Shown here in pieces: positions 32,637-43,512 of a DNA stretch of 64,000 nt. The notes below the pieces were generated by a model. The model searched no databases. It was not told the DNA's origin and worked only from the letters and a program-made list of their open reading frames with translations. Source of the DNA: Nilaparvata lugens (Eukaryota > Arthropoda > Insecta > Hemiptera > Delphacidae); the NCBI RefSeq assembly GCF_014356525.2, contig NC_052505.1:13900135-13964134 (forward strand). Reading direction: 5' to 3'. Made by a program: the position numbers and the translations under genes. The first letter of the stretch is position 1; the number at the start of each line of letters is the position of its first letter.

Positions 32637-34640
32637 AACTTGAAGCTCGCAACTCTGAACCTAGCGCCACAGTGCAGGATGGTTTCTTACAGCTTGGCGT
32701 TGTTGTCATTCGAGATGGGTGTCTGGCTTGGAAGTGTTTCGGCCGCATTGCAGGATGACTGTTAACGGTTGCCGGAAGATCAACAGCTGGATTTTTTTTG
32801 TTATTTTTCGTGATAGAGAAATTCTGATTGCAGATTCGTTCTCAGCGACCCCAAGTTTAGCCTGAAGGCTCAGAATGTCAACAATGGTTTTAAATAATTA
32901 AAAATCATCATGAAAAGTCATTAATATGGTAGTACACCACGTTTCTGGTAACTTTTTACTGGTGACTGAAGTTATTATTGACACACAAAAATCAAAATAA
33001 TCGTGAGAAAGAAAACTGCTGATGAACGCGAATAAGACTGCCACTCCATTGTTCTATTGTCTCGGCTGCTTGGCTGAGCCTGGCTGGAGGGATCAAATAA
33101 CCAACTGGTTTGATCTTTCGTCTGTCCGCTAGGCGGAACTACGCCGACCATTGCTGGGTGGAAGAGCTTACTGCGGCCGCTCGCATTCCCACCAATGCTG
33201 CTATTATTTGCTGTCTCAGCGCCTAGTCCGATTCAGCCAAGCAACCAGCCTGCACTGCGGAGCTAAGTTGACTTCTGAGGCACTCAAGCATGTTCTGTAA
33301 TGCAGTATTTGCTGCTTCCTAACTGTGCCAAGTTCTTACAAATAGAATAGAATAGAAATGGTACAAGAGTGTGGATGGCTACTTTGCACCTGTACAGAGG
33401 AGTCCAACAGTCCTGCCAGTGCCTTTTCAAGATAAATTGAAACAAGAAAGTGAGACATTATGCTGTTCAGTTTGTACATTCTCACAGCATCGAGTCTACA
33501 TTTGCAGGCTGATACACAGGGAGTGGAGTCAGCTACACCTGTGCCAAAATTTATTTTTTTTTCGAAATTATAACTTTTCCAAGATAAAATTTTATTAGAG
33601 TGCTGGATTAACGTTGTGATTTCCTCACGGTATCGGAGTAGTTTCATGATGTCATTCTGCACATTACGTAATTAAATTCTGATATTTCCTCTATTGTTTT
33701 CAAATGTTTTCCTAGAGTACTTAGAATTGTTTTAAATGCAAAATCATCATAAAAAATCAGTTGAACGTCCACTCTATTGCTGAGTCTTCTACTTTGATCG
33801 AGGGAATTTTCCTGAATTCTGTCTTTGTTAGTTGTATTCCTTTCTCGTTCTATTGAGGGAAATTATTGTCGTCCCCACCACGTCCTTTGTAATTTGGTAT
33901 TTTTTAATGCATAATATTACCAGCCCTGATACCTATTTTTGTGCCTGATTCGGTTGACTTGGAGACCTGAACAGGAGACCGATTTTAGATTCTGTAGAGT
34001 GCAGACATGTTTTCTGAGCTTAATTATTTATTGGCCTGATTGAATAATGTCTTTTCCAGACAGTTTTTTATTCTCTCCTGGAGACTAAAATTATATTATT
34101 GGGAATCATTTATCCCATCAGTTTTGAAATTGCTAATCCTTTTATTAAATTATTAATGGCATAGTTAATTTCCATTCAGAGCGGTTGACTGCTGCACTTT
34201 ATTATTATTGTAGGCTATGGATTAGTGACAGTCGAAAACCCATTTAAGGGTGAGTAATGAATATTTTATAGTATTGTTGTATTGTCTTTATTTTGATGTA
34301 TCAGGTAACAATCCCCTGACTTAACAATTATTCAATTAATTGAATAAATTTTTCACTCAATTTTGTAGTCTTACATCTGAGATGTATGACAATATCCTAA
34401 TGTACAAGAAAGCTATACTAAATGGAGTATATTCCTATTTTTTATTGATACAGTCATTTATATCTCTGGAATTTTGTAATTGTGAGTAAAGTTTGGAATA
34501 CTCACTGGTTGTACATCAACACTGCAACTCTGTAACTTTTCATCATTCTTTTAACTAGTAATATCTTTTCATAATCCCATTCATTATAGATTTCAAATTC
34601 TACAATTAATTCCTCTAATTTTAATATTCATGTAAATTGT
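32637..34640. other. Intergenic DNA with one dispersed repeat
   Basis: 33,421-33,560 resembles 10,620-10,740 (AAACTGAAACAAG, TTTGTACATTCT, CTGATACACAGG), so it is a dispersed repeat. I see no gene; the longest open frames have no recognisable motif. Confidence 0.4.
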
Positions 34641-34680
34641 ATGTATTGTATTCATTAGATGATTTCTTGAGAAATCATTC

Positions 34681-36911
34681 ATTGAATACAATATTTAGTA
34701 TGTTATTGATTCTAGCATTACTAAGTAGTTGTGACTTGTGTTGCAGGTTTTTTGTGTGTGTGTGTATTCTTGAATACTCATTCGAGGATCGTGCTGTAAA
34801 TATGCCTTGCTGTCAAACGAGGGCTTACGAATTCGCCGACCAAGATGGCCGGTGATATCGGACATCTGACCTTGCCGTGCGGGGCTGAAAGATGATCTTC
34901 GATCTGACGCCACTAGCCCGATGCCTGGAGGCCATCACCCTTCATCCTCATCCATCACCCTTTGGACACCGGACTTGAGGACGACAGATCTTAGATAAGT
35001 ACTTGATACCCCCACTACAATATCAGATGTGCCCCGTAAATTTGGTCTCTTAAAGACATATTGTATTTGGTCTCTTAAAGACATATTGTATTTGGTCTCT
35101 TAAAGACATGTGTATTCGGTCTCTTAAAGACAGATTGATTATTAGATTATCCATGTATTTTGTAATATTCTCTATATTATTCTCATTATTATAAGAGCAG
35201 TCAGTCAACCGCATATCTATGTTTTTAATTCCAAGACCCTCAAACCACAAGAATTAGGATCACATTATTGATCAGATAAAAATCCGCAGATCTCAGGGTC
35301 TAGCACAATTTCAACAACTAAGCCTTCTCCGAAAAAATCATTTGTCACCAGGAGATCGGCTTACACCCTTGCAAAGTGGAATGTTTGATTGGGTTCTGAA
35401 GGTAGAAGGAAAATTTGGTTTCAGCTTTCAGATGGCAATAATATGCTAATATTACTTGAAATGTTCTGTGAATGATACAGTATCATAGCATCAATCAATA
35501 ATATGATGATACTGTATCCACCAAGAAAGCAGACAAACTTAAATTCCACAGATCTTGGATCCTCCTGAACAACTGATTCTCACACATTTAAGATATCGCA
35601 CATTATGATAAATAACCTACTCACCTTCACACCACCTGGATGTAATGTTTAAAGGCGGCTCCAGAGATGTATCATTCAGCAAAAACCAAGCAGCGACTCG
35701 CCGAATTGCTAGTAGTGTGAATGTATGTATGTTTGTCTATTCGGCAAGCAGCGAACATTCGAGCTTGTTGTTTCCCATCAAGTGTCGTTTTGCACACATA
35801 AAAGTTGTCGAATATTTGGCAAAAGGCAAACTTTGCCTCATCCACACATTCGGCTCTGTGCTTCAATCATTTTGTTGTTTGTTTTTGGATAATCATCTCC
35901 TTGTGTAAGGTCACCTTTTCTTTTTCAGTGGTGAATATCCTCCAGTTGAAATTATAAAAGCAGGATAAGCAAGAAGAGCATCATCAACATTGACATCCAT
36001 GTTGACGGATTCAGTTGATGATTATTTGCTATTCCCAGAACGAACACATGCTCGGAAAACTGCGCATGTAGAACAGTAGATGTCTGCTCAGCAAATAGCA
36101 AGACAAATAGTTCGCCGAACGCCGAACAATATAATATGCCAATCACATAGTTATGTGGTTGCCGATGACGCATGTCTGGAGCCGGCTTGAAGCGAGCCGC
36201 TTGGCAAGCGACTTGATAAAAGTGTGGCGCTGGCATTTTACAGTTTGGCTACACGTTAGCTTATGATTTTCGTGGATGCGATATTTTGACTTTCTAGAAA
36301 TATCTGCGAGATGAGAAACAATGCATCCAACCTAACAAGATAACAATTGCCGGGTTTTTAGTGAATGTTTCGAAACCAGTAATATTGTTAAACAATTAAA
36401 TTATCAGCAGAAATTACTTGTATCATAATTTTCCACTTTTTTCATAATTTAAGTAGAACTAAGCCTTAAGTTTTCTAAAGAAGAAACCGAGAAGCATTTA
36501 CGGCTTCAAATTTGGGAAACATCAAGGTGAATCTTGGAACACCAAACAAGAAAATCAATCAAATTTAAGTAGAACTAAGCCTTAAGTTTTCTAAAGAAGA
36601 AACCGAGAAGCATTTACGGCTTCAAATTTGGGAAACATCAAGGTGAATCTTGGAACACCAAACAAGAAAATCAATCAGTTTTATAATATCAGATATATAA
36701 CAATTATTGTAGAACATTTTTGGGGGCTTAAAGGGTTCATTCTTTCAAGAAAATCAGAAATTTTATATTTGGGATTGGGAGAAAAAACAAAAGACCTACC
36801 TAACGTAGAGAACAGAGCCAGCAGTACCGTAGGCTACCTATTCTCCAAAATGCATTTCCCAGACAATAAATTTGAAATAATCCATATTGATTGATGTGGC
36901 CTTGTTTATTC
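34681..36911. repeat. Tandem 2.2 kb unit, copy 1
   Basis: Starts ATTGAATACAATATTTAGTA and ends with TTGATTGATGTGGCCTTGTTTATTC. It contains a four-fold TTTGGTCTCTTAAAGACATA array (35,041-35,140) and CGGACTTGAGGACGACAG. A 116-bp internal duplication (about 36,450-36,680) is unique to this copy. No long ORF, no terminal inverted repeats found. Preceded by a small hairpin (34,648-34,692). Confidence 0.85.
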
Positions 36912-39001
36912 ATTGAATACAATATTTAGTATGTTATTGATTCTAGCATTACTAAGTAGTTGTGACTTGTGTTGCAGGTTTTTTGTGTGTGTGTGTATTC
37001 TTGAATACTCATTCGAGGATCGTGCTGTAAATATGCCTTGCTGTCAAACGAGGGCTTACGAATTCGCCGACCAAGATGGCCGGTGATATCGGACATCTGA
37101 CCTTGCCGTGCGGGGCTGAAAGATGATCTTCGATCTGACGCCACTAGCCCGATGCCTGGAGGCCATCACCCTTCATCCTCATCCATCACCCTTTGGACAC
37201 CGGACTTGAGGACGACAGATCTTAGATAAGTACTTGATACCCCCACTACAATATCAGATGTGCCCCGTAAATTTGGTCTCTTAAAGACATATTGTATTTG
37301 GTCTCTTAAAGACATATTGTATTTGGTCTCTTAAAGACATGTGTATTCGGTCTCTTAAAGACAGATTGATTATTAGATTATCCATGTATTTTGTAATATT
37401 CTCTATATTATTCTCATTATTATAAGAGCAGTCAGTCAACCGCATATCTATGTTTTTAATTCCAAGACCCTCAAACCACAAGAATTAGGATCACATTATT
37501 GATCAGATAAAAATCCGCAGATCTCAGGGTCTAGCACAATTTCAACAACTAAGCCTTCTCCGAAAAAATCATTTGTCACCAGGAGATCGGCTTACACCCT
37601 TGCAAAGTGGAATGTTTGATTGGGTTCTGAAGGTAGAAGGAAAATTTGGTTTCAGCTTTCAGATGGCAATAATATGCTAATATTACTTGAAATGTTCTGT
37701 GAATGATACAGTATCATAGCATCAATCAATAATATGATGATACTGTATCCACCAAGAAAGCAGACAAACTTAAATTCCACAGATCTTGGATCCTCCTGAA
37801 CAACTGATTCTCACACATTTAAGATATCGCACATTATGATAAATAACCTACTCACCTTCACACCACCTGTATGTAATGTTTAAAGGCGGCTCCAGAGATG
37901 TATCATTCAGCAAAAACCAAGCAGTGACTCGCCGAATTGCTAGTAGTGTGAATGTAATGTTTGTCTATTCGGCAAGCAGCGAACATTCGAGCTTGTTGTT
38001 TCCCGTCAAGTGTCGTTTTGCACACATAAAAGTTGTCGAATATTTGGCAAAAGGCAAACTTTGCCTCATCCACACATTCGGCTCTGTGCTTGAATCATTT
38101 TGTTGTTTGTTTTTGGATAATCATCTCCTTGTGCAAGGTCACCTTTTCTTTTTCAGTGGTGAATATCCTCCAGTTGAAATTATAAAAGCAGGATAAGCAA
38201 GAAAAGCATCATCAACATTGACATCCATGTTGACGGGTTCAGTTGATGATTATTTGCTATTCCCAGAACGAACACGTGCTCGGAAAACTGCGCATGTAGA
38301 ACAATAGATGTCTGCTCAGCAAATAGCAAGACAAATAGTTCGCCGAACGCCGAACAATATGTGGTTGCCGATGACGCATGTCTGGAGCAGGCTTGAAGCG
38401 AGCCGCTTGGGCAAGCGACTTGATAAAAGTGTGGCGCTGGCATTTTACAGTTTGGCTACACGTTAGCTTATGATTTTCGTGGATGCGATATTTTGACTTT
38501 CTAGAAATATCTGCGAGATGAGAAACAATGCATCCAACCTAACAAGATAATTGCCGGGTTTTTAGTGAATGTTTCGAAACCAGTAGTCTAATATAGTTGA
38601 ACAATTAAATTATCAGCAGAAATTACTTGTATCATAATTTTCCACATTTTTCATAATTCAAATAGAACTAGGCCTAAAGTTTTCTAAAGAAGAAACCGAG
38701 AAGCATTTACGGCTTCAAATTTGGGTAACATCAAGGTGAATCTTGGAACACCAGACAAGAAAAACAATCAGTTTTTATAATATCAGATATATAACAATTA
38801 TTGTAGAACATTTTTGGGGACTTTAAAGGGTTCATTCTTTCAAGAAAATCAGAAATTTTATATTTGGGAGAAAAAACAATAGACCTACGTAGCGCAGAGA
38901 ACAGAGCCAGCAGTACCGTAGGCTACCTATTCTCCAAAATGCATTTCCCAGACAATAAATTTGAAATAATCCATATTGATTGATGTGGCCTTGTTTATTC
39001 G
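36912..39001. repeat. Tandem 2.1 kb unit, copy 2
   Basis: Collinear with copy 1 at an offset of 2,231 bp, with scattered substitutions (for example CAAGCAGTGACTC versus CAAGCAGCGACTC) and small deletions. Ends in the same TGATGTGGCCTTGTTTATTC block. The divergence makes it a real old duplication rather than an assembly repeat. Confidence 0.85.
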
Positions 39002-40440
39002 TTGAATAAACATATCTTTATACTTGCTTTAATTTGAAGAGACTTGAAAAATAAACGCAATCACATAGTTTCCTGTTAGTGTTGAAGTCATGTCCTATAA
39101 TTTATTGCAGCATTGGTATTGCTATCATTTGACAACGCAGAAAGCATCATTCTTTACTAGCTCCACATAGTTGCCAAATCGTTTTTCAACAATGTAGAAA
39201 TTTGACTAATGAACAATAAATATATTTCATTTCAACCATGAAAATTTGGTTACCTATCACAAAAAAATTGAAAGTAAGTTATTAGCCTTTATCTTTAGAC
39301 GAATGAAATAGGCCTATTGGCTGATTATTTTTAACAAATGAATCATTATAATATTATATCGAATAGCAACGCTGTTTGTACGGTACTATCTCTTCCACCG
39401 ACATTATAACGTGGACCTCACTATAATATATTTGCGCCAAGCGATGCTTAACCTCTGTAGGTATTATTTAGAAAAATATTTCACAGGCTAGGCTATATAA
39501 GTTGAAAATGGGTAGGCTATTTTGATTTTTATATTTTTATTTAGAATGTAGTATTATACAGCCTATAGAGTATTATCGCAAAGTATAAATGGATCCCTAT
39601 CCTCCTATCCTTCTCTGTGTGGTAATATATAGAGTTAGTCTTATATTCATATAGTTATTACCGCTGTATCACAGAATAAATAGTCTAATGAGTAAATAAA
39701 TAGTCTAAAAGTATTCTGTGGCTGTATAGTGGGGGATCATACACGCTCTACTGTACCATACCGTAGTCAGTTTATCAATTGAATTCAAACTTTCACTTAT
39801 CTTATATACTGTACTCAATTGGTAGATTTCTTTGTTAATTTTTCTTATGGTTCAAAGTTTTCATTTCGTTAGTATGAATTATATTCGTTACAGTACCGTA
39901 ACTTGATTATTTTCAGAAATACTACTCGTACTTTGAAATTCAATAAATGCAATAAGTACGGTAGCCTACAGTTTACCACAAATACGGTAGGTAGGTACCT
40001 ATTACGTTTAAAAAAATGTATAAACTAATCCAGCGAATCCAGCTTAATATACAGGCACACAGCACAAGCAGAGACTTGAAATCGACATCCCACACTGAAG
40101 AACTGACAAGAAAAAGGATCCGTTTTGAAACTATTTTTGACGACACTATACAGTCTAATTTTTGAATATTAGTTATTAAAAATAGTTCAAACGGATTATT
40201 AATTTGCAGTTCGTCATGGTTAGTGAAATAGATAAGAAAAAGCACCCCTCCAATCAGACGCGGATCAAGATCGCCCCCCCCCCCACTTTGCAAGTTTTGT
40301 TTGAAAAAATGTTGAGGGTGCAGTAATAAGTATCATGACATTGGCATTTGAATGAACGAATTCAAAAATCTAATGAATTATATTTAAAATATTATAATTT
40401 TAATCTAATTGATGAATTGAAGCGACAAAAATAAATCAGT
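39002..40440. other. Intergenic DNA
   Basis: Contains a solo right end of the TATAGTGAGGTCC MITE (39,361-39,425) and a C13-type homopolymer near 40,273. Otherwise nothing recognised. Confidence 0.4.
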
Positions 40441-40455
40441 GTATGTATTGCCTTG

Positions 40456-40563
40456 TATAGGTTGGCGGGAAGTCGATTGCCGTTTCAATTCAATTCGAAC
40501 TATCTGATTGACAATCGCAACCTGAAAAACTTTTTTTCCAGTTCTTATTTTGAGTTCGATGAC
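40456..40563 (+). pseudogene. Possible exon or gene fragment, left part, cut by a MITE
   Basis: After TTGTATAG (a possible acceptor) the frame reads LAGSRLPFQFNSNYLIDNRN then LKNFFSSSYFEFDD, where the TATAGTGAGGTCC MITE begins. The composition looks protein-like and the MITE's far end abuts a second open frame (41,968-42,191) that would join as FDD-VVDEG. I do not recognise the protein; this could be chance. Confidence 0.35.
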
Positions 40564-41967
40564 TATAGTGAGGTCCGCAATATAATGGCAGTGAAGAAAG
40601 ATACGAGAACAACGTTGCCGATCTTCTGTCTTGTCAATGCCTTCTATAGACGGTTGGACGGTAGCTGATAAAGGTTTATTGATGTAATATTGACTGTTTA
40701 TTGTCGTTTAAATAATTCTCGTTTAATCAATTTCATTTTATTAAGCAAGAAATGATATTTTTCAATAATTTCATAATGAATTTTCATAATTTTAGCTAAA
40801 GGTAACAAGTGTATAGTGAGGTCCACGTTATAATGACAGTTGACAGTGGAGAAAGATAGGTCAGAAAGATAGATAATAGAAAGATCTCTGCTTTGCGATT
40901 GTTTTCAATAGAGGATAGCTGATACCAGTAATATTAACTGTTCATTCTTATTTCATTGGAAAATTGGAAAATGAAATTGAATGAAACAAAGTCGATTCTT
41001 AACTATCAACAACCAAGTTGTACCATATGCTAATGATGCCAAGTATCTAGGTATGACCTTGGACGCAAAGCTTCGCTGGAAGGCCCATGTCAAGAAGAAG
41101 AGAGAAGAGCTTGGAATCAAATATAAGAAGCTGTATTGGCTGATCGGGAGAAACTCCATCCTTTCAATCCGAAACAAAGTACTTCTGTACAAACAGATAT
41201 TAAAGCCAGTATGGACGTATGGTATACAACTTTGGGGTGTACCAAAGACAGCAAAATCAATATCATACAACGTTTTCAAAACAAAGTGCTAAGGAACATT
41301 GTGGATGCTCCTTGGTATGTCAGGAACAGCGATCTTCATAGAGACCTGCACGTCGACCTGGTGTCCACCGAGATCCAGAGGCATGCGGAGAGGCACGAGG
41401 GGCGACTGCACCAACATGACAACGTCGAGGCGATCCAGCTGCTAGACAATGGAGGGTTGGTGCGGAGGCTCAAAAGGAGGAAACCGTATGAACTAGTGTA
41501 GTGCTTGTTCAAGTAGTGTCCAGTGAAAGAGCAGAGCAGTGATTGAGTGCATCTAGCTTCTATAGTGCAGTCAATAAGTGTACATATTAATTAAACAATA
41601 ACAGTAAGAGTTCCTAATGAGAAATTCACTGTTCAATTTTTCAAGTAGTAATTTAGGATAGAAAAAATTAGCTCATTAGTCTTTAGACTAGATGGCTATA
41701 GTATTGACCAATAGAAAAAAAATTCTTATTTCAAATAATAGACTAATTCTTACCATATTTTTTCGAAAAGAAAATAACTATTTTCAATGTTTAAATAATA
41801 CATTTTCTTAATTGAGATTAAATATTTTTGCTAATTAGTTTAAAAACGATCTGGCAACGTTGCGGAGCTGAAAAAGAATATTGCTATCTGTTATGTCGAA
41901 TGATAGACAAGGATAGCAGCACCAATGTTAATCAAATACTGCCGTTATAACGTGAAACTTACAATAG
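40564..41967. mobile_element. TATAGTGAGGTCC MITE insertions bracketing a Jockey fragment
   Basis: Left end at 40,564 (TATAGTGAGGTCCGCAATAT), a second left end at 40,812 (TATAGTGAGGTCCACGTTAT) and a right end near 41,967 (CCGTTATAACGTGAAACTTAC). The order left-left-right implies one copy nested in or abutting another, with retrotransposon sequence between. Confidence 0.7.
40978..41501 (+). pseudogene. Jockey-like non-LTR reverse transcriptase C-terminal fragment, frameshifted
   Basis: Frame 1 (40,981-41,280) reads AKYLGMTLDAKLRWKAHVKK, KLYWLIGRNSILSIRNKVLL, WTYGIQLWG. It then continues in another frame with IQRFQNKVLRNIVDAPWYVR ... PYELV and a stop at 41,501. YLG...D..L.W..H, Y....P...YG...WG and Q...LR is the thumb/C-terminal signature of Jockey-clade reverse transcriptases. 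The shift near 41,270 and the missing N-terminal part make it a dead copy. A related bit is at 59,583-59,700. Confidence 0.85.
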
Positions 41968-42191
41968 TTGTGGATGAAGGTAAAGTTTTTCTCCAGCACA
42001 GAGATGAACCAAACGTGGACCTAACAGACAAGTTAAAAGAATTTACGTTTGCTAAATCAAAATATCTTGCATTGGATTATCTAGATCTAAACACTGATCT
42101 TTGTGTTCTAGTAAAACGAAGAACATGCTTTCAAATTAAATTTATTTCTATTGATCACAATACAAGAGTTATTTTAAAACAAAAACAATAA
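41968..42191 (+). pseudogene. Possible exon or gene fragment, right part
   Basis: Open frame VVDEGKVFLQHRDEPNVDLT, then DKLKEFTFAKSKYLALDYLD, LNTDLCVLVKRRTCFQIKF up to TAA at 42,189-42,191. It starts at the edge of the MITE right end and may continue the frame broken at 40,563. Amino-acid composition is that of a real protein, but I cannot name it. It could also be a terminal exon of a gene whose earlier exons I failed to find. Confidence 0.4.
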
Positions 42192-42300
42192 ACAATGAAA
42201 TAGAATCTTTGATTCCTTAGCTATCACAATAATTTGAAATTGTTTGATCACTGATGTAAAGCTACAAGTATATGAGAGTAAAGTTACAAGTATATGAGAG

Positions 42301-42915
42301 TAAAGTTACGTTTACACTATGTAGCTGGAGAGCTATATAGCAGAGTTATAAAAAATTTGAGCTACATATAGCTCTGCTATAAGTAGATTTAACGCTAATT
42401 TTATGTAGCAGAGCTATATGTAGCTCTGCTACATGTCAATTTTTGTTTATAGCAGAGCTAGATGTAGCTGCTCTGTCCTTGAAGGAAGGCTGCCGCAGCT
42501 GTTTAGTGCCTGCTGTGTTTACACCAGATATACTGTACTCATTTGTTGTCAGAGTGGTAGTAGGTTACTGAGCATTGCGAGCATTTATTTTTTATTTATA
42601 TATTATTGTGCAATGATGAAGAGTGAATTTGACTGGAATAGAGACAAAATTATCCAATATCTTCTTTTTCTTTTTCTCAGACTAGGCACTAAACAACTGC
42701 AAACAGCAGTAACTGTAGCAGAGCTACATATAGCTCACATTCTCTTTGATATTCACCGAAAATTTTGGATAGCTTATTTTCTGCTATATAACTGAGAAAA
42801 TAGGCTTAAAACTGCCATATTTATAGCAGATCTTCAGTGTAACTTTTTGAACTTGTAGCAGAGCTATATAGCTGAGCTACATGTAGCTCTGCTACATAGT
42901 TTAAACCTAGCTTTA
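42301..42915. mobile_element. TACGTTTACAC-type element, second copy
   Basis: TACGTTTACACTATGTAGCT left end and TTTAAACCTAGCTTTAA right end, AGCAGAGCTA words inside, and the same GATGAAGAGTGAATTTGACT block as 13,799. Shorter than the first copy because it lacks the nested insert. Confidence 0.7.
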
Positions 42916-43179
42916 AGTAGGTTTGACAAATGCATGGAAAATTCAATACATTATTGTACAAAACCATATTGCACTGAATCGCCATTTTCTTTTTCAAGTA
43001 CCCTTTTATTTTATTACAACTCGAATAGTTTCAACTCTTGAAAAAGGAAAATCGCTCTTGAAGAGTTGATACTAGTAGTGTTGCGATGGGTACTTGATAA
43101 CGTTGATATTATATTCTATTGAGTTTCATTTCGAACAATTGATATATTCAATGTTTCATTTTAGAATTCAATGAAGAAA

Positions 43180-43512
43180 CTATGATTTGACCAATCTATC
43201 CCACGGCAACTTAGTCAGAACATCTCCACACCGGCACTCAATTTTAAATTTGGCAAAACTGTCGGCTCTAGTGGAGCCAATATTTAAAACTGCCACCGGT
43301 TTGCCAAGGTCATTGACCTGCGCTGCGATTCGTAGTCCCGAATAGGTCGACAGCGACGAGCCAATCACAAGCGCCGAGTCGCATGCGTCTATCTCTCGAG
43401 CGACCAATGACACGCGAGCTTTTGGAACGTTTTCGCCGAAGAACACAATGTTCGGTTTGATAACACCCGAGCACTGAGGGCAGGAAGGTACAGTAAACCT
43501 TTCCACGACACT
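43180..43512 (-). CDS. Sirt4: Sirt4 exon 2 and stop
   Basis: Acceptor GGTTTCAG, then SVVERFTVPSCPQCSGVIKP through CGDVLTKLPWDRLVKS and a stop. Carries the second zinc CxxC and the GSS and NIG motifs. Minus-strand AATAAA at about 43,005-43,015 is a likely polyadenylation signal. Confidence 0.92.
   Translation of the reverse strand, partial: SVVERFTVPSCPQCSGVIKPNIVFFGENVPKARVSLVAREIDACDSALVIGSSLSTYSGLRIAAQVNDLGKPVAVLNIGSTRADSFAKFKIECRCGDVLTKLPWDRLVKS

Noticed and set aside
33336..33662. 108-residue minus-strand ORF
   Set aside because: No motif, and part of the region is a dispersed repeat also found near 10,630.
34681..39001. LTR retrotransposon with 2 kb LTRs
   Set aside because: The two repeats abut with no internal gag-pol region, and no TG...CA termini or primer-binding site were seen.
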